From positions 7,090,001 through 7,154,000 of the forward strand of contig CM072873.1 in assembly GCA_036937835.1 (NCBI GenBank): a stretch of DNA of 64,000 nucleotides, in the 5' to 3' direction. Below are positions 14,150 through 26,888 of the stretch, in pieces. Both the position numbers and the translations under genes were made by a program. The number at the start of each line of letters is the position of its first letter. The first letter of the stretch is position 1. The notes below the pieces were generated by a model. The model was not told the origin of the DNA and searched no databases. It saw only the letters and a program-made list of their open reading frames with translations. The DNA comes from Pampus argenteus (Eukaryota > Chordata > Actinopteri > Scombriformes > Stromateidae).

Positions 14150-14243
14150 TGTGTGTGTGTGTGAGTGAGTGAGTGAGTGAGTGAGTGAGTGAGTGAGTGA
14201 GTGTGTGTGTGTGTGTGTGTAAGTGTGTGAGAGAGAGAGAGAT
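14150..14243. repeat. Compound (GT)n-(GTGA)n-(GT)n-(GA)n microsatellite
   Basis: A run of (GT)n passes into about ten (GTGA) units (14161-14202), back into (GT)n (14201-14220), and after AAGTGTGT into (GA)n (14228-14242). The tetranucleotide core probably arose by a point change in a GT unit followed by expansion. Confidence 0.95.
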
Positions 14244-17200
14244 AGATGTGTGTTTATTGTAAGGTTGTGATGTTTATTTCAGATTCAAACAATAAGTCAA
14301 GAGATTGTTGAGGTAAATTACAGTTTTGTGAATTCAAATAGCAGAAGCGATTTCTCGGTAGAAAAATGAAAGACAAAGCAAATGAACTCTGATGAACTGA
14401 GGTGTCTAACAAATTCTGGAGGGGGTCATTTAGGCCACATATGTCACATGTGTCTTTGTAGTTGAAATCAGTCCAGTTAATCTGCATGGGCACAGGGAAG
14501 AGCAATCCACAAAAAGGAAAAACAACTGCGTACAGGATTTGATTTGGGCTCCTCCTCCCCCCCGCTGCTTTTTATAACTCCGACTTATGTTGAGCCAATG
14601 TTCAAATAGCCTTTTTGTCAGCGATTCCCCGTGTTTGCACATTCAAACCTGAGCGGTCACAACACAAGCGCGACTGCAGCGCTGATCTGCAAAGACATCA
14701 CTTTGTGTCAGTGACAGCAACATGTCAGCTCCCACTTTTCCCTGTATACCTTTCAAAGCGAGGTGCAACAGCGGGGGTGGCAGATTTCATGTGCTTCATG
14801 TCCTATTCTGCCATCATCGGTGTTTCCAAGAGGCAGAGCTCAACAAAAAAAGAGTAAACATATGCCAGCCTAGCCCTCGAAATTTAAAAAGAAGTCAAAA
14901 TCATATGAACAAAAACAGACAGATGGGGGCATGTTGGAAGAAGAAGAAGAGGAGAAGAGAAGAGGAGGGAGATGCTGTTGCTATGTATAAAGGAAAGGCT
15001 TTGGCAGACAAGGCTGCTTCGGTCCCGATCATTAAAAATATACAGTAGATGCCTCTGCAACCTAGTTCTGCAAACTAGGCTGTACCTTGCACAAAATGAC
15101 AAACAAAACAAGGAGAGTGGAAAAGTGAGAGTGGAGAAGTAGAGGAACCAGCAGAGGCAAGCTTGATTTTAATTGGCTGTTTGTTTTTCATCAGTCCCAG
15201 AAGAGACAATATTTATGAGTTTGATCTTTCTGCCTGGTAGAAATGTGACATGCAATGAATCCTCTACTGTATTTTGTTTTGTTTTTTTCCTCACAGCTGG
15301 ATGACATTTTGCACACTCGGTAGGATTTTATTCTAAAGCTTTGCATGCTTCCCAGGTCAGACTGCAAAACCTGTCGCGGTTACGCCACCGCAGATCTGAA
15401 CAGTATCATCAGAGAAGCCATCATGACCAGACCAATACCAATATTTGCCTTCATTTAACACTATGATGAGCCAAAGGGCAACCCTGAGAAGTTTAACCAA
15501 ACCAAATGCTGGGAATCAGAGTAAGATGTCTGATGAAAAGGCTTGCTTAATAGAATACCCAGACGACTGATGGTATGGAATTATTGATGAGGTTTTTGCA
15601 AATGTTTGGCTAACCTGACCTTGGGTTAATCAGAATTTGAGAGACGACGCTGTGAGGGATAAGTCCCCCCCCGTCACACGCAGGCATACCTGAAAAACAT
15701 GCAGCGCAGCTTTATTACCGTTAATATATGCCATTGCCATTTAAATTCCAATTCCAATAGCCTGAATCATACTTTAGTCTGAGGCAGTGGACAAATGCCA
15801 TCGGTTTATTCAGGAAACATAATATATTTCAGTTTGGTATGATGATTAAACACATAAAGCCTGTATTCTGATGAGTTAATTAATCAAATTTCATCACTTA
15901 TAGAAAATTATTCCCGCTTGTGGAGGATCGCAGACTCTCAGTGGGCACCTTAGTGTGTTTTTAACTTCAAGTAATACTTCTCACTTTGGTTGAAAAGAAA
16001 CAAAGAAAGAGCCAGAAGAACTGGCGAATACACTCACCCACACATCTACCCACTCACACACACACGTGCACCTTTTAGATGCCCACGAATGCACAGTCTT
16101 CTGCTTTTCTGAACTCAATAACACTTGACCTCCTGTGCAGTCCAAACAGTGCTGCAATGGTTTAGCACACAAGGAAAATGAGTCACTAGCATGACTAATC
16201 ACTAGCAGAGGAGGACGAAGTAGGTTCCACACCCACCGCTTAGACACACTTAAACACCCACATACACGTGCACCCAGAAGCAACCAGGTAATCCTGGAAA
16301 GGTAGGCTTTGATGAAGTAACAGCTGTTCCTCACGCTGTCCAACAGAAGGCCTTGATGGCAGCCTCAAAGGCGCGGATACTAGAGTTAATCTTGCATTCT
16401 CCCACTTGGCCACAACATAAAAGACTCTTCCTCTGGGCAACTTTACCTGAATTTCCCCTTCCCACGCGCTGCAGCAGCAGACCTTCCGGTGCATATTTCA
16501 GCATCACTACTTTTGTGTACGTAGCAGGCATTACTTCAGGCAGGACGCTTGCTGTAGCTCAAAGTTTATACGTCTGTCTGTCTCACAAAAGTTTGATTCC
16601 TTTTACCCGAGGCAGCGTGAGAGTGAGCATGATGTGCTAAGAAAATAATAAATAAATAAATAAGAGAAGACAGAAGGTAAGTGTGTAGAGCTTAAAGCAT
16701 TTCATCCAAGTGAGAGAAACAATAAGTGTCAGGTGTTTTTTTTTTATGACAATAGTAAAATTGGTAAGCAAGACCTTAAAATAAGTTCTTTTGATCACGG
16801 GCTACTAGTTAACTCATGTACTGTAAAAAATACAGGGTACACTTAAACTGACACTGATTTATTTTTTAAATGGGCCTTTTTTAAGTGGCTGAAATACATT
16901 TTGCTGCTGGCACTGTCCACAACAGTACACTGCTCAGCTTATGTGCTGGTACTCCTGTCTGCTTCTCCAAACTAGGGGGATGCAGACTGCCAACAAACCC
17001 ACTTCAAAAAATGTAAACCATCCCTTTTTAACTGGAATAAGAGATGTCTGGGCAATTTGTCTTTTTAAACTTCAGTGAATCCCAGTCGTCAGCGCAGCCT
17101 TGACTTCTCAGACATGTCAGTAATTCTGCAGAGTGCAGCCTGAGATCAACACGAAGCTTGTTGCACTCCTACAGAGCTCCAGGGCACATGCGTGCTGTCC

Positions 17201-18754
17201 TGTTCTCCATCAGGTGTGACCACACACACAGAGGTATCTTCTACCACAGCCTGCTGGGAGCATGAGAGCAGGGTGAGCAGGGGTGATTGTGGCAAAAAAA
17301 AAAAAAGGGGACTCAAATCAAGGCCTCTGTGTGCACTGCCTCTTTAAGCCGCTTTGGTCTGCAGCTTTGCACTTTTTAAAAGTGCTGGCTTGCGCCATGG
17401 ATACTAAGCTTGCTACTCTGGGGCCGGTAGGCAGTCTAGGGATAGACACAGACAAAGAGTGAGAGAGACAGACGGACAGTCAGAGCGGGACAGGTTTGAA
17501 GGGAATGAGAGAAAGAAGATCACAAGAACCTCTATTAGCCAAGGGGCATTGGTGTGTCTTTGAAACATTGGGCTCCACATGCACATAGATACAAACACAC
17601 ACACAGACGTGCACACTCACTTCATCTCCCAGAACCCCCTCTGGCAAAATCTCCCTGGTGTTGATAATTTGATTTGAGATCCGTGCTTCAGCATTCACTG
17701 TGCATATGTGGGGAAAACAAGCGACGGCACTTGCTCTTTCCTGTGTTTTGTCTGTCCGCATCGCACGCATTTTGCGAACTTCGCTCTCTGTAACTTTGCT
17801 CTACACTGTTGCTGATGACACTGAAAAACCTATTCTTTTTTGTCACTCCTTCTTCTTCTTTATCTTTCTGTTTGCAGCACACAAGGCCGCGCTCTCATCC
17901 TTTTTTCTCTCAAAGGATTAGACATGCTGAGTGTTGAGGGGCCTCTGCATACAAAACAGTTGGGGATAAGAAGAAAGAGACCTCAGTGTAGACTCCAGAG
18001 CAGTGACTGGATACCAAATTATCCAAAAAATAGGAGATGCTTTTTTTCTTTCCTAACATTTGCTCAAAGACTGAATAAAGCTGAGTAAGACTCTTCAAAT
18101 CTCCTGATGTCATTATAAACAGAGAATTATGGCTTTCAATTGAGCAATTTTAACATCCTACCATCAAATTACACGTCGGCTCCTGAGCAATTCATTGACT
18201 TAATATGTCTGAATGTTTAATTGTATCTAGGCTATTGAAGCAGTGATTATAAGATAAGATTCGTTCAACAGCATACACAGTATGCATTATGGACGTTTTT
18301 GGATAGGACATTACTTTAAATCTAGCTGAAAAGGTATACCAGGTATCAAATAATTGATTTTTTATTATTACTTTAAAAATCATGTCACACTTTCATTGAC
18401 TATTTAATTGACTGTGTACTATGTACAGGCTATTGTAGGCTATTATTCAATTATTCACATTTGAATAAAGTTACTGTTTTGATTTCCAATTCCCTCTGAT
18501 GAATAAGGAACTAAATATTTGAATCTGGGTTCTTTGTTTGTTTTTGTTTTTTGTTTTAAATCAGAGACAGATGCAGTTTGCTTATATTCTATTTTCAATA
18601 TTGATAAACAACATTCAAAAAATGTAAAAGTAATGTAAAAAGTTCAAATGCGATACCCAAAAACAGCTGAGTGAGAACCAACACATAAACTTTAATCTTG
18701 CCCAGCTCACCAAGGCTCTACGTCGATGCTGAATCATCTCAGAAAGCCTCCAGC
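14244..18754. other. Intronic sequence, no gene seen
   Basis: Several short frames overlap on both strands (for example 15981-16343 minus) without recognisable motifs. A purine-rich AAGAAGAAGAGGAGAAG patch lies near 14938-14968. Confidence 0.65.
16645..16664. repeat. (AATA)n microsatellite
   Basis: AATAATAAATAAATAAATAA, a short tetranucleotide run. Confidence 0.85.
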
Positions 18755-19406
18755 TCTCCTGCGCTCAAACAGATCAATCCTGGGAAAAGGCTGCAAACGG
18801 ACAGTAACAGAGGAGAGATACTAAGATCCTGTACACACAGCTTAATTGTCCTCTACATCTTCACAGTCTCACCTCCAGAGGATGCCAGAAAATTTAAAGA
18901 AAAAAGACACTTTAGTTATTCCAGATGCCAGGAGTAGTTGCTCCGAGGTGCTGAATGACTACCACCCAATGGTCTTAACATCTTCAGTAATGAAAATATT
19001 TGAGAAAACAATTTAAAAAGCTATTCTCTGCATGACTGAAAACCCCTCGGCTCCCCTGATATTTGTGCACGGGGCTAAGAGTAAGAGGGGAGCGGATGAT
19101 GCCACTTTAACCCTTTAAAAACTCAACTACAAACAAGGACAAACATATGGTTGAGACTGTAGATGACACAGTGAACTACGGTCTCTCATGAGATGAAAAT
19201 GGAACTGTAGAAAGAACTTTGTTGATTGGTGTGGGAACTGTTTTCTCAAGCTTAATACCTTAAAAACCAACGATGAACCAAAAGACTTTGGCGGGACTTG
19301 ACCTCTCTCTGCTGTCAATAGCCATCAGTCAGAAACATAATATGTTTCTGACGGCCAAGGTATATTATTCCTTGGGGCAATTATTTAAAAAAAAAAAAAA
19401 AAAAAA
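18755..19406 (+). mobile_element. Degraded LINE (non-LTR retrotransposon) reverse-transcriptase fragment
   Basis: Translations that switch frame several times give, in order, motifs of an L2/CR1/Rex1-type reverse transcriptase: QINPGKR...EILRSCTHSL..YIFTVS (family NPGKA-GPDG-GRVLRSC), the VLNDYHPMVLTSSVMKIFEK block near 18948-19010 (family LNDYRPVALTSHVMKTFE), RGADDATLTL near 19090-19115, and a remnant of the SKTKELVIDFR/KYLG region near 19250-19370. There are several stops and frameshifts, so it is dead. The polymerase YADD box is not visible, implying an internal loss between about 19120 and 19220. An A20 run at 19387-19406 closes the similarity and may be a retroposition tail or coincidence. 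Exact clade is uncertain. Confidence 0.72.
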
Positions 19407-20480
19407 TCACCTTTAAAGCGAAGGCTGAGGTTTTATTGAGCAGAGAGTAACAAAGACTGTTTCACTGTTTACTGATCTTCAATAACACAGAATAAATAAC
19501 CTCCCGATCATTAAATGTAGTGAGATTAATGACGTCTAATATTGTCTACTGTAGTGTATTTCCAGTCTCCTACCAGCTGTAATTATTTCAGAAGGTATTG
19601 GCATGGGTCTCATTGGCTGGCTTAATGCTCATTTCTTATTTAAATATTTCAAGTTCTTCAGCAGAGACCCCCTGCTGCTTCTATACCAACCGGATTTTAG
19701 AGCTCCGGGTAACATCCGTTCCAGGAACGAAAACATGATTATTTTTCACATCTTTCTGAGGCCGATTGCTTGACCTCCGGTACTGCTGCTTGCAGCGTTC
19801 TCGGGAACTTCTCATCCAAAACAACTTCACACTCAACACTGCGTTTCCTGAGCAATACACCTGCCAAGTGTGAAGTTGGTGGGATGAATCATTTTTGAGA
19901 AAAATCTGAGGACAGACATGCATACATACATAATAATCCTACATATAAGCAGATATACATCATGTGGTTGATGCTTACACTGACACAATTTTCTGTTCTG
20001 AACCCATCTCCCACTGGAACTAAACCTTTTTGTTTGAGGCGCAGGGCTGCATAATGTATAATTAAGATTTGAGTGTCATGCGTACCCCATCAAACACTGA
20101 CAGATGTGACATGTTTTTTTTTTCCTTTTTCTTTGCCAGTTACAATTAAACACCTGTAACAGCAGTATCTACAGATTCACATCTGAGGCCAACTGAATTA
20201 CCATGAATAAGTAGACAGCAACTATTGAAGAAATGTTTTGGCATGGTACTCAACAGCAGCAGCTGGAGTGACTCTACTGCAGCACTTACATCAGCATACG
20301 GTCATACATGTAATAATTATCACGTGGTGTGATAATTCATTTGGAAAACGGCAACTGGTTTGTAATATATTCATGTCTTTGCACAATTCTGACATCAGAG
20401 TAGTTGAATTACTATTTTTACATTCTCTAATTATAACATGCTCCACTTTTGTTTCATATCCAGTAGTCATATCAAAGCAA

Positions 20481-21443
20481 CAGTGGTGGCCGGCCCATAG
20501 GGGGCGCTGGGGCGCCGCCCTCCCTGATTAAAGGGGGAAAAAATGTCAAATATATTTTTACAAATTTCGCTATAAATGTCGGTTTTATCCACTAGTGTGT
20601 GCCTACATGCAATATGGATTGTAAACTTCATTTCCCACCTACTAACATTCATTCACCAATGAATTTCCACAGACAGATTTGTATGTTTCTGTCATCGGCC
20701 GCTGATCAGAGCGCCCCAGCAGTGCAGCACAATAGCCAAAGGTGCACAGTTGCCAGGGCAAATTAATAAATATACGGTCAATCAGTGTCGCAGAAATGTA
20801 TCATCTTGGGGTGCTGAAAATATCACCCTCAGGGCAGAAAATACTACGAGATTCTTGAGAAAGGCTTGTGCGTACTCTACTACGGCGCGGGCGCTGTCAG
20901 TCAGCAAGATGATGCCGAATTTAACGAGCGAGGTGCAGCTTCCACCGAATTTGGTGAGATCTTTATTTATCTACCCGTTTGCGAGAAGGACAATGGAGGA
21001 GAAAATCCGGGTTAAGGAGCTGGGACCTGACAAGCCCGAAATTTCACCACTCAGAAAGACAGACGGGTAAAGTTCCTGTACAAATAAGAACTGTCCATCC
21101 CATCCACTCACTCATCATATTACACTCACCTCAGAAACAGAAATTTACCCTTCACTCACTCTCACACTGTTGATTTGTATAGATTGTATAGCTGATCATA
21201 CCTTTGCTGTAAAGTTCTGTCAGGAACTAGAATATTGTGTTTGATACCCTTCCTTTCAAAAGCATGAATGGAGCCTTATACAACTGTAAATAGTTTATTT
21301 ACTTTATCTGTGAAACTGGTGACATTAAAACATCATTGTTGAATTGTAGTTGTCGTCTGACTTTGAATTCTTATACTGGACTAGACAGAGAAATGTATTG
21401 TCACATCAGCCCCACCAAGAATATTTTTCACCAGCCGCCACTG
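20481..21443 (+). mobile_element. Non-autonomous hAT DNA transposon, 963 bp, complete ends and target duplication
   Basis: The element starts CAGTGGTGGCCGGC and ends with the complement of CAGTGGCGGCTGGT, giving imperfect terminal inverted repeats of about 13 bp. It is flanked by a perfect 8-bp direct duplication, CAAAGCAA, at 20473-20480 and 21444-21451; 8-bp duplications are the mark of hAT transposases. The left end is strikingly GC-rich (GGGGGCGCTGGGGCGCCGCC). The inside keeps the N-terminal part of a transposase but no catalytic domain, so the copy must have been moved in trans. The TIR and the remnant resemble the fish hAT group whose transposases are annotated as zinc finger MYM-type protein 1-like. 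The intact duplication and well-preserved ends suggest a fairly young insertion. Confidence 0.87.
20909..21070 (+). pseudogene. hAT transposase N-terminal remnant (ZMYM1-like)
   Basis: The frame inside the 963-bp hAT element reads ...LVRSLFIYPFARRTMEEK followed by RVKELGPDKPEIS and a stop after about 54 codons. The VKELGPDKP motif is one I associate with the region just before the zinc-binding and RNase H-like domains of ZMYM1-type hAT transposases. The frame stays open upstream to a Met codon at 20750, but that part shows nothing recognisable. The TTF/BED-like finger, the DDE residues and the dimerisation domain are absent. It could be a first coding exon that survived the internal deletion. 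A functional product is unlikely. Confidence 0.55.
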
Positions 21444-21451
21444 CAAAGCAA

Positions 21452-24400
21452 CATTTTTTATTTATTTTTTTTGAACATACTATATATTATACAGGCTCTT
21501 AAAACATGTAAATGAATTTGCTTCTTTCTCTAAATGTACAGTACACTTTTTTGAATATCCATATTTTTCCCCCTTCACTGACACTTTCCAATTATCTCTC
21601 CTAATGCATCATAACAGCTTTCTATTGATTGGTACTCCAGCCCCCACACTTAAATCATTTAATTCAGCCCTGGTTTAAGCTTTTAAATAATAGCACTCCC
21701 CTGTTTAATGCCTCCATTCAGTTATGAAAAGTTAAAATGTAAAATGGTTAGAGAAAAACATGCTATGTATTCTATTTGCCTCCTTATTGCTCCTCTGTTT
21801 GTATCACATAATGCAATACTATGGACCAATGCTTCATCTGTACTGCATCTTGTGTACCAAAGTTTTTTAAAATTGTTTTTTGTTTTCTTTGGTCTAGTAT
21901 CTCGTGTGTCAAAGGCTTTAAAGCAGCTAAAGAGATTATGAAGCACCTCAGTCTGTATCCTCCAACAGCATTTAGATGAAGATCTGTCATTCTAAAAACA
22001 ACATTGAGGGATATGATGATATGCATCAACAGACAAAACAAAAATAGCAATACAGTATATGCCTTCCATGTTTTATATGTACAGATCTCCTTAATGAACA
22101 TATTTAAAAGGCCCTATGTAATGAAAAACACATTCTCCCAGTTTTAATCCTGTGTCCCTGTGTTGATTGTTCATTTATCTCTTGTTATATGCCAAATATT
22201 TGTAATGTGTAGAAGTAAAACGGCTTTAAATGTTTGATGACTCATCCTGCACTCAAAGCCATTTACAAAGGTTCATTCAATCATATGTGACTTTGGGTAA
22301 GTAGTTAGCCATACTGATCATATAAAACTGCACATCACCATTTGTGGGTTGTAGTAGCGAACAGAGCAATGTGGCGCGAGACAGGAAGAGATATGTGTGT
22401 GGCTGAGGTCTAATTCATTCATCTCTCCTCCTGATCTTACAACAGGTTTGGGTGTGTGTGTGGAGGCAACAGTCCTCAGTAGCTCTGTTTCTCTCCACAG
22501 CTCCATATTGCAATAAACTATAAACCCAGCCCACTTTTTAGCAGTTCAATCAAATGCTACGGATTTGATTTAAATCTCTCTTGTAACACCGCTCAAATAT
22601 TCCATTTCACTTGGAAATACGTCATAGTACTGACACTAAAGACGCTACAACTTCAGTTTTACCATCAGCATTAAAAGCCTCAAGGACAGACATGTTAAAT
22701 AACCCTTGGCCTGCATGGATCGAAAACGGAAATAAGTCTAATCATTCTAATTTACAATCTCATAGCGCTGAGGTCATCAGGTCCACTTTGCCACAATCCA
22801 ATCAGAGGTGTCTGTGATACTGCAGGTGACACATGGAGGGATGAATGAATGATGGAGTACCTCACTTAGCTTAGTCGGTGTAATTCTGACGACATAATGG
22901 TGAGATCCATCATTCATGTGTGATCGCAGGTATCTACAACAGTATCCTGCCTTATTAGCAGATGAATGATTGAATGAACAAGCTGAGAGAAACGTCCCCA
23001 CCAGTGAAATCAGGCAACACATGATGACAACGACAAGTCCATGAACCACAGAGCAGAGTCATTTTACAAATGCTTTCACTCTCCTCCCTGCTGCATAACT
23101 GCAAATGGAACGTCCGACTTCATTATGTGCACAAGCACATCACTCATGTGTGATTCTTCAAAATGATGGCCATCCATCATCAGATATGAGGAATCAGTAC
23201 TGTACCAACAGTCAAATAATAGCACAATCATAAGGGCCACAGCTTAGAAGCAGACGTATTTTTACGTATAGTATAAGAACCGCTACATTAAGTACCATTG
23301 TTGTATGTCACAGTGTGCGAGCCAGTGTGAGTAACAAAACACTGCTCCCCTTCAAAGCTGTATTCATACTAATGATACATTTTGCAGGTTGTGAAAACTA
23401 GTGAGATCAACTACATTTTATTAGTCATTCCTGTGGGCACAATTTACAAGCCATCCAGGCAGTCTAAAACAAAGAAGTATAATGAGCTCATACAAAACAA
23501 ATGGGAAGAGGTAATGGCTATGGCGGCTAGGCAGCGCACATTTAAACATCATCCCATTTAACGGAAAATGAATTGTTATTTCTATGGCATCTAGAAAGTA
23601 ATGTTTGTGATTGAACTGCACAGTGTAAACACAGGGCTGGGTCAAGCGAAGATCTTTTAAACCGGCAGACATTTGCTGTTAAATTTCATACTTATGCAAA
23701 CAACCATTAAATCAAATAAGCTTGCGGCATAAAAGAAGATTAATTGCATGATCAAATGTGTGGCTCAATATTATGATAGCAGTTTTCTTTTCCCCTTCAA
23801 GCCAAAGCAGCCATTTCCAGCAAGACTTTCACCTTTTCTTCGCCTTTAAAAACCCATTGATCTGGTGACCTTCTCCCATAATGCAATTGGAAAAAAAGAT
23901 TTCCCACACAGCCAGACCATAATACTACTATAATCACATCTGGAGTCTTGGATGTGTCAGTGACAGCGTCTCTAGAGACAGACGACTAATGTGAGTAATG
24001 TGTTTAAATACTGCTGTCACATTAGCTGCAACCATATATTCTGACGCTGGCACATCTCCGTCTATAAAACATGGCATTTATTAAGGTGATGTGATGTCAT
24101 GTTGTTTCTCAGGTGGAAAATGTGTGAGCTCTTATGGTTTGCAGAGAACTTACGGATTTACCGTTAATTCCCAAGTGGCAGACGTGGGAAATTAGCAAAT
24201 CTTTTATGGGAAATGGAAGTGTAATAGAATTAGATTCAGTGGTTACTGTTGCATGTGCTTGGTTATAATGAAACACACTTGATTGCAATATATATTCCCT
24301 GAAAATGTGATTCATTATTTATTGCAGCTTGAATCGTCACTGCTGTAAATCAAGATTTTTTTTTTTTTCATGCGTCATTTGTACACAGAACACGGATAAA

Positions 24401-26812
24401 AGAGGCCAAATGTGATTGCTCGTGGGTTTTAACACAGGCAACTTCTCTCACTGTGGCTCATTTTGTACTGACTGTATGGGACTCAGACTGGGTATGGCTA
24501 TACATTTTATATTTAACCCAGAGTCAAAGGATGTTCCTCAACATGATTTCTTAACAACAAAAATACAAATCAGACAATCATCAAAGTCATCTTTTGGGAA
24601 GCATCAAACGATGGCCCTCAGTGTCAGTGTGTAGCGTAGCTGGCGCTCACAACAAAGTGCTGTTTTATGTTGAAAGACTGTCACTCTGATTGTTTTTCTC
24701 ACATAGCCAATCACTGCTTCTTTTTTTTGTTTGTTTTTTAATTAACACCTCTCCGCTCCCCAGCAAGTCACTCAAGACCTGTTTACTGTAAATAACTGAT
24801 GGGCAACATCTGCAAAACAGGATAATTATCATTATAGTGCTGCTTCTCTATACGTGGTTCCTTTCAGAATTACAATCTTTCAAAGGATATCAGCTTTTTT
24901 CCCTTGTTAATCCAAATTGTTTGCATTTGTTTACACTGCCAATCACCTGTCTAGATCGTCTGTGTTCTCATTTACTTATAAAGTGTATCTGCCTGACTTG
25001 GTGACATTTCATCTAAAGTACCAAAAATACTGTTGACATGTCCTCTTGTGCCTTTTTCATCTCTATTTGTTTTTGTCTTCAGTATATCTTGACAGATATT
25101 TTTGTAGATAGCACTGATGCACCGCTCGTCTTTATACGTGATAAATTAAAAATAAAGCAGTAACTCTTTGATGAAATTTAAACAGTGAGACCAACTGAAG
25201 GTGCTACCAGTATTGGATATTGACTGGCAGATAGCACCTTACCCCGCCCTTACAGTAAAACCGATGAAAGCAGGATTTGTTTGGATGGCATTCTGCTTGT
25301 TGAATTGGGCACCTCACCAGGATTAAATCTGACAGTTACATTTCTGCAAGACTGAAGAAATGGGCTAATTTAATCATATCCTGTTGTCAACAACACCAAT
25401 TTAAAATTAAGTGATTGATCCTCAGGAAATTCTATTTCTCAAAGCAATTAATTTTCCTCAAAGATTGTAGCTAAATTAGGATTCCTAGATAACACACAGC
25501 CAGCACTAAACTGGACCTTAAAATTAGATGTTGTTTTTTTTCTATCTTTCTGCTGTTTTTCTCAGACAAAGCACAGTTATAAGATTATGTGTGACTGAGA
25601 AAGGCTATAATTGAGGCCTTGATTGCTGACTGTGAAACCAAGTCAGACTCAAACCGACTTCCACAGGCTTTTGTGCTCATGGAGATGTGGCCACCATGAT
25701 CGGAAACAACGGAAGAGCTCCTATTGTCTGCTGACAGCGAGACAGGAAATTAGGATGGGCATCAAAATCTGCATGTTAGCGTGTTAACTGTCTCTCCCAA
25801 AAACTGCATTTCAGAGGATTAGTAGCCTTGTTACAGATCATACATCCAACCTCTTATTAAATGAGGATTGGCCGGGATGTGGCAGGGTTCCCAGCCTGCT
25901 CTGAACATGACAGGGTTGCCTAGGCACCAAGCCAGCAGTATAATATTGTTTGGTATGGTGATGTAGAGAGGGCGTGTCTTATCTGTAACATTCAATTTAA
26001 TTAAATCACAACCCCCGGATTCGTCGGGCAAACTGGTGTTTATTAGTATTGCTGCGCTTGTTCTCACACTTTATGGAGCAGATGAGTCAAAATGAGGTTG
26101 CTAGTTGCCAAGACATTCCCCAAAGGTGTGCATGCTGCTCTCTTATCGTGTCTGTGCAATCTGTTCAATTTACTGAGGGGTTGAAAGTTAGAGCTGAAAT
26201 TTCTGTTGAAACGTAAACATTTCTTTGTGTATCAATCTGGCATTACTTCTACACAGCAAAACGTGCTTCCATAACCTTTTGTTTATTTATTATTTTAGGT
26301 ATTTTTACATCCTCTTCGGTTTTATTCAACAGCATGCAGTCAGCATTCAAGAATAAAAGGAGATTTCTTACTGGAATTTAATCTACTCTGTCTAGATTTT
26401 GCTCTTCTTTCTGTCTGCTGCATCTTGACTTGATCAGCAATAGGCAGGCTCAATGAACATTTTTTATGCAAATCAGACACTTTCCACTCAATTTCTCTAC
26501 AGTAAAGTCCATAACTTGTCAATGTTTTTTGATTTAGCTTGTTCGAGTCACACTTTTTTTTGTCCAAGGGTAACCTATAGGAAATCTGGACTGTGGATCC
26601 ATCATCCTTAACCTGCTACTTGCATATAAACTGTTCATCAGAGATATCATTTTCAGGAAGTGGACCCAAAATATGGCAGTAATTAGCAAGATATCTGTCC
26701 CTATCACACTTGGTATACACCGGGGATGTTGCTTTGAGTTCCTTTGAGTCGTAAGTATTTCCAAGTATTCCAAGGGCACTCTTTAAGAAAGCTGAGGCTA
26801 CGGATATCAGCA

Positions 26813-26815
<3 letters not shown>
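21452..26815. other. Intronic sequence with one hairpin, no gene seen
   Basis: Apart from the inverted repeat at 22845-22917 no feature stands out. Reading frames are all under about 105 codons and unrecognised. Confidence 0.65.
22845..22917. repeat. Imperfect inverted repeat with two paired blocks
   Basis: ATGAATGATGGA (22845-22856) pairs with TCCATCATTCAT (22906-22917), and inside this CTCAC (22861-22865) pairs with GTGAG (22900-22904). The 34-base loop contains a further small pair, GTCG with CGAC. Together this could form a hairpin of about 73 nt. Whether it is transcribed as a structured RNA cannot be told from sequence alone. Confidence 0.55.

Positions 26816-26886
<71 letters not shown>
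26816..26886. repeat. Perfect (AG)n microsatellite, about 35 units
   Basis: An uninterrupted (AG)n run of 71 bases, the longest perfect simple repeat in the window. It creates artefactual open frames on both strands (Arg-Glu repeats on plus, Ser-Leu repeats on minus). Such tracts are usually highly variable in length and can form triplex DNA. Confidence 0.97.

Positions 26887-26888
<2 letters not shown>

Noticed and set aside
15981..16343. 120-codon minus-strand frame
   Set aside because: Contains CA-repeat-derived residues and no domain pattern; four other frames overlap the same stretch.
20040..20080. CAGGGCTGCATAATGTATAA resembling a DNA transposon terminus
   Set aside because: No partner terminus and no target duplication were found.
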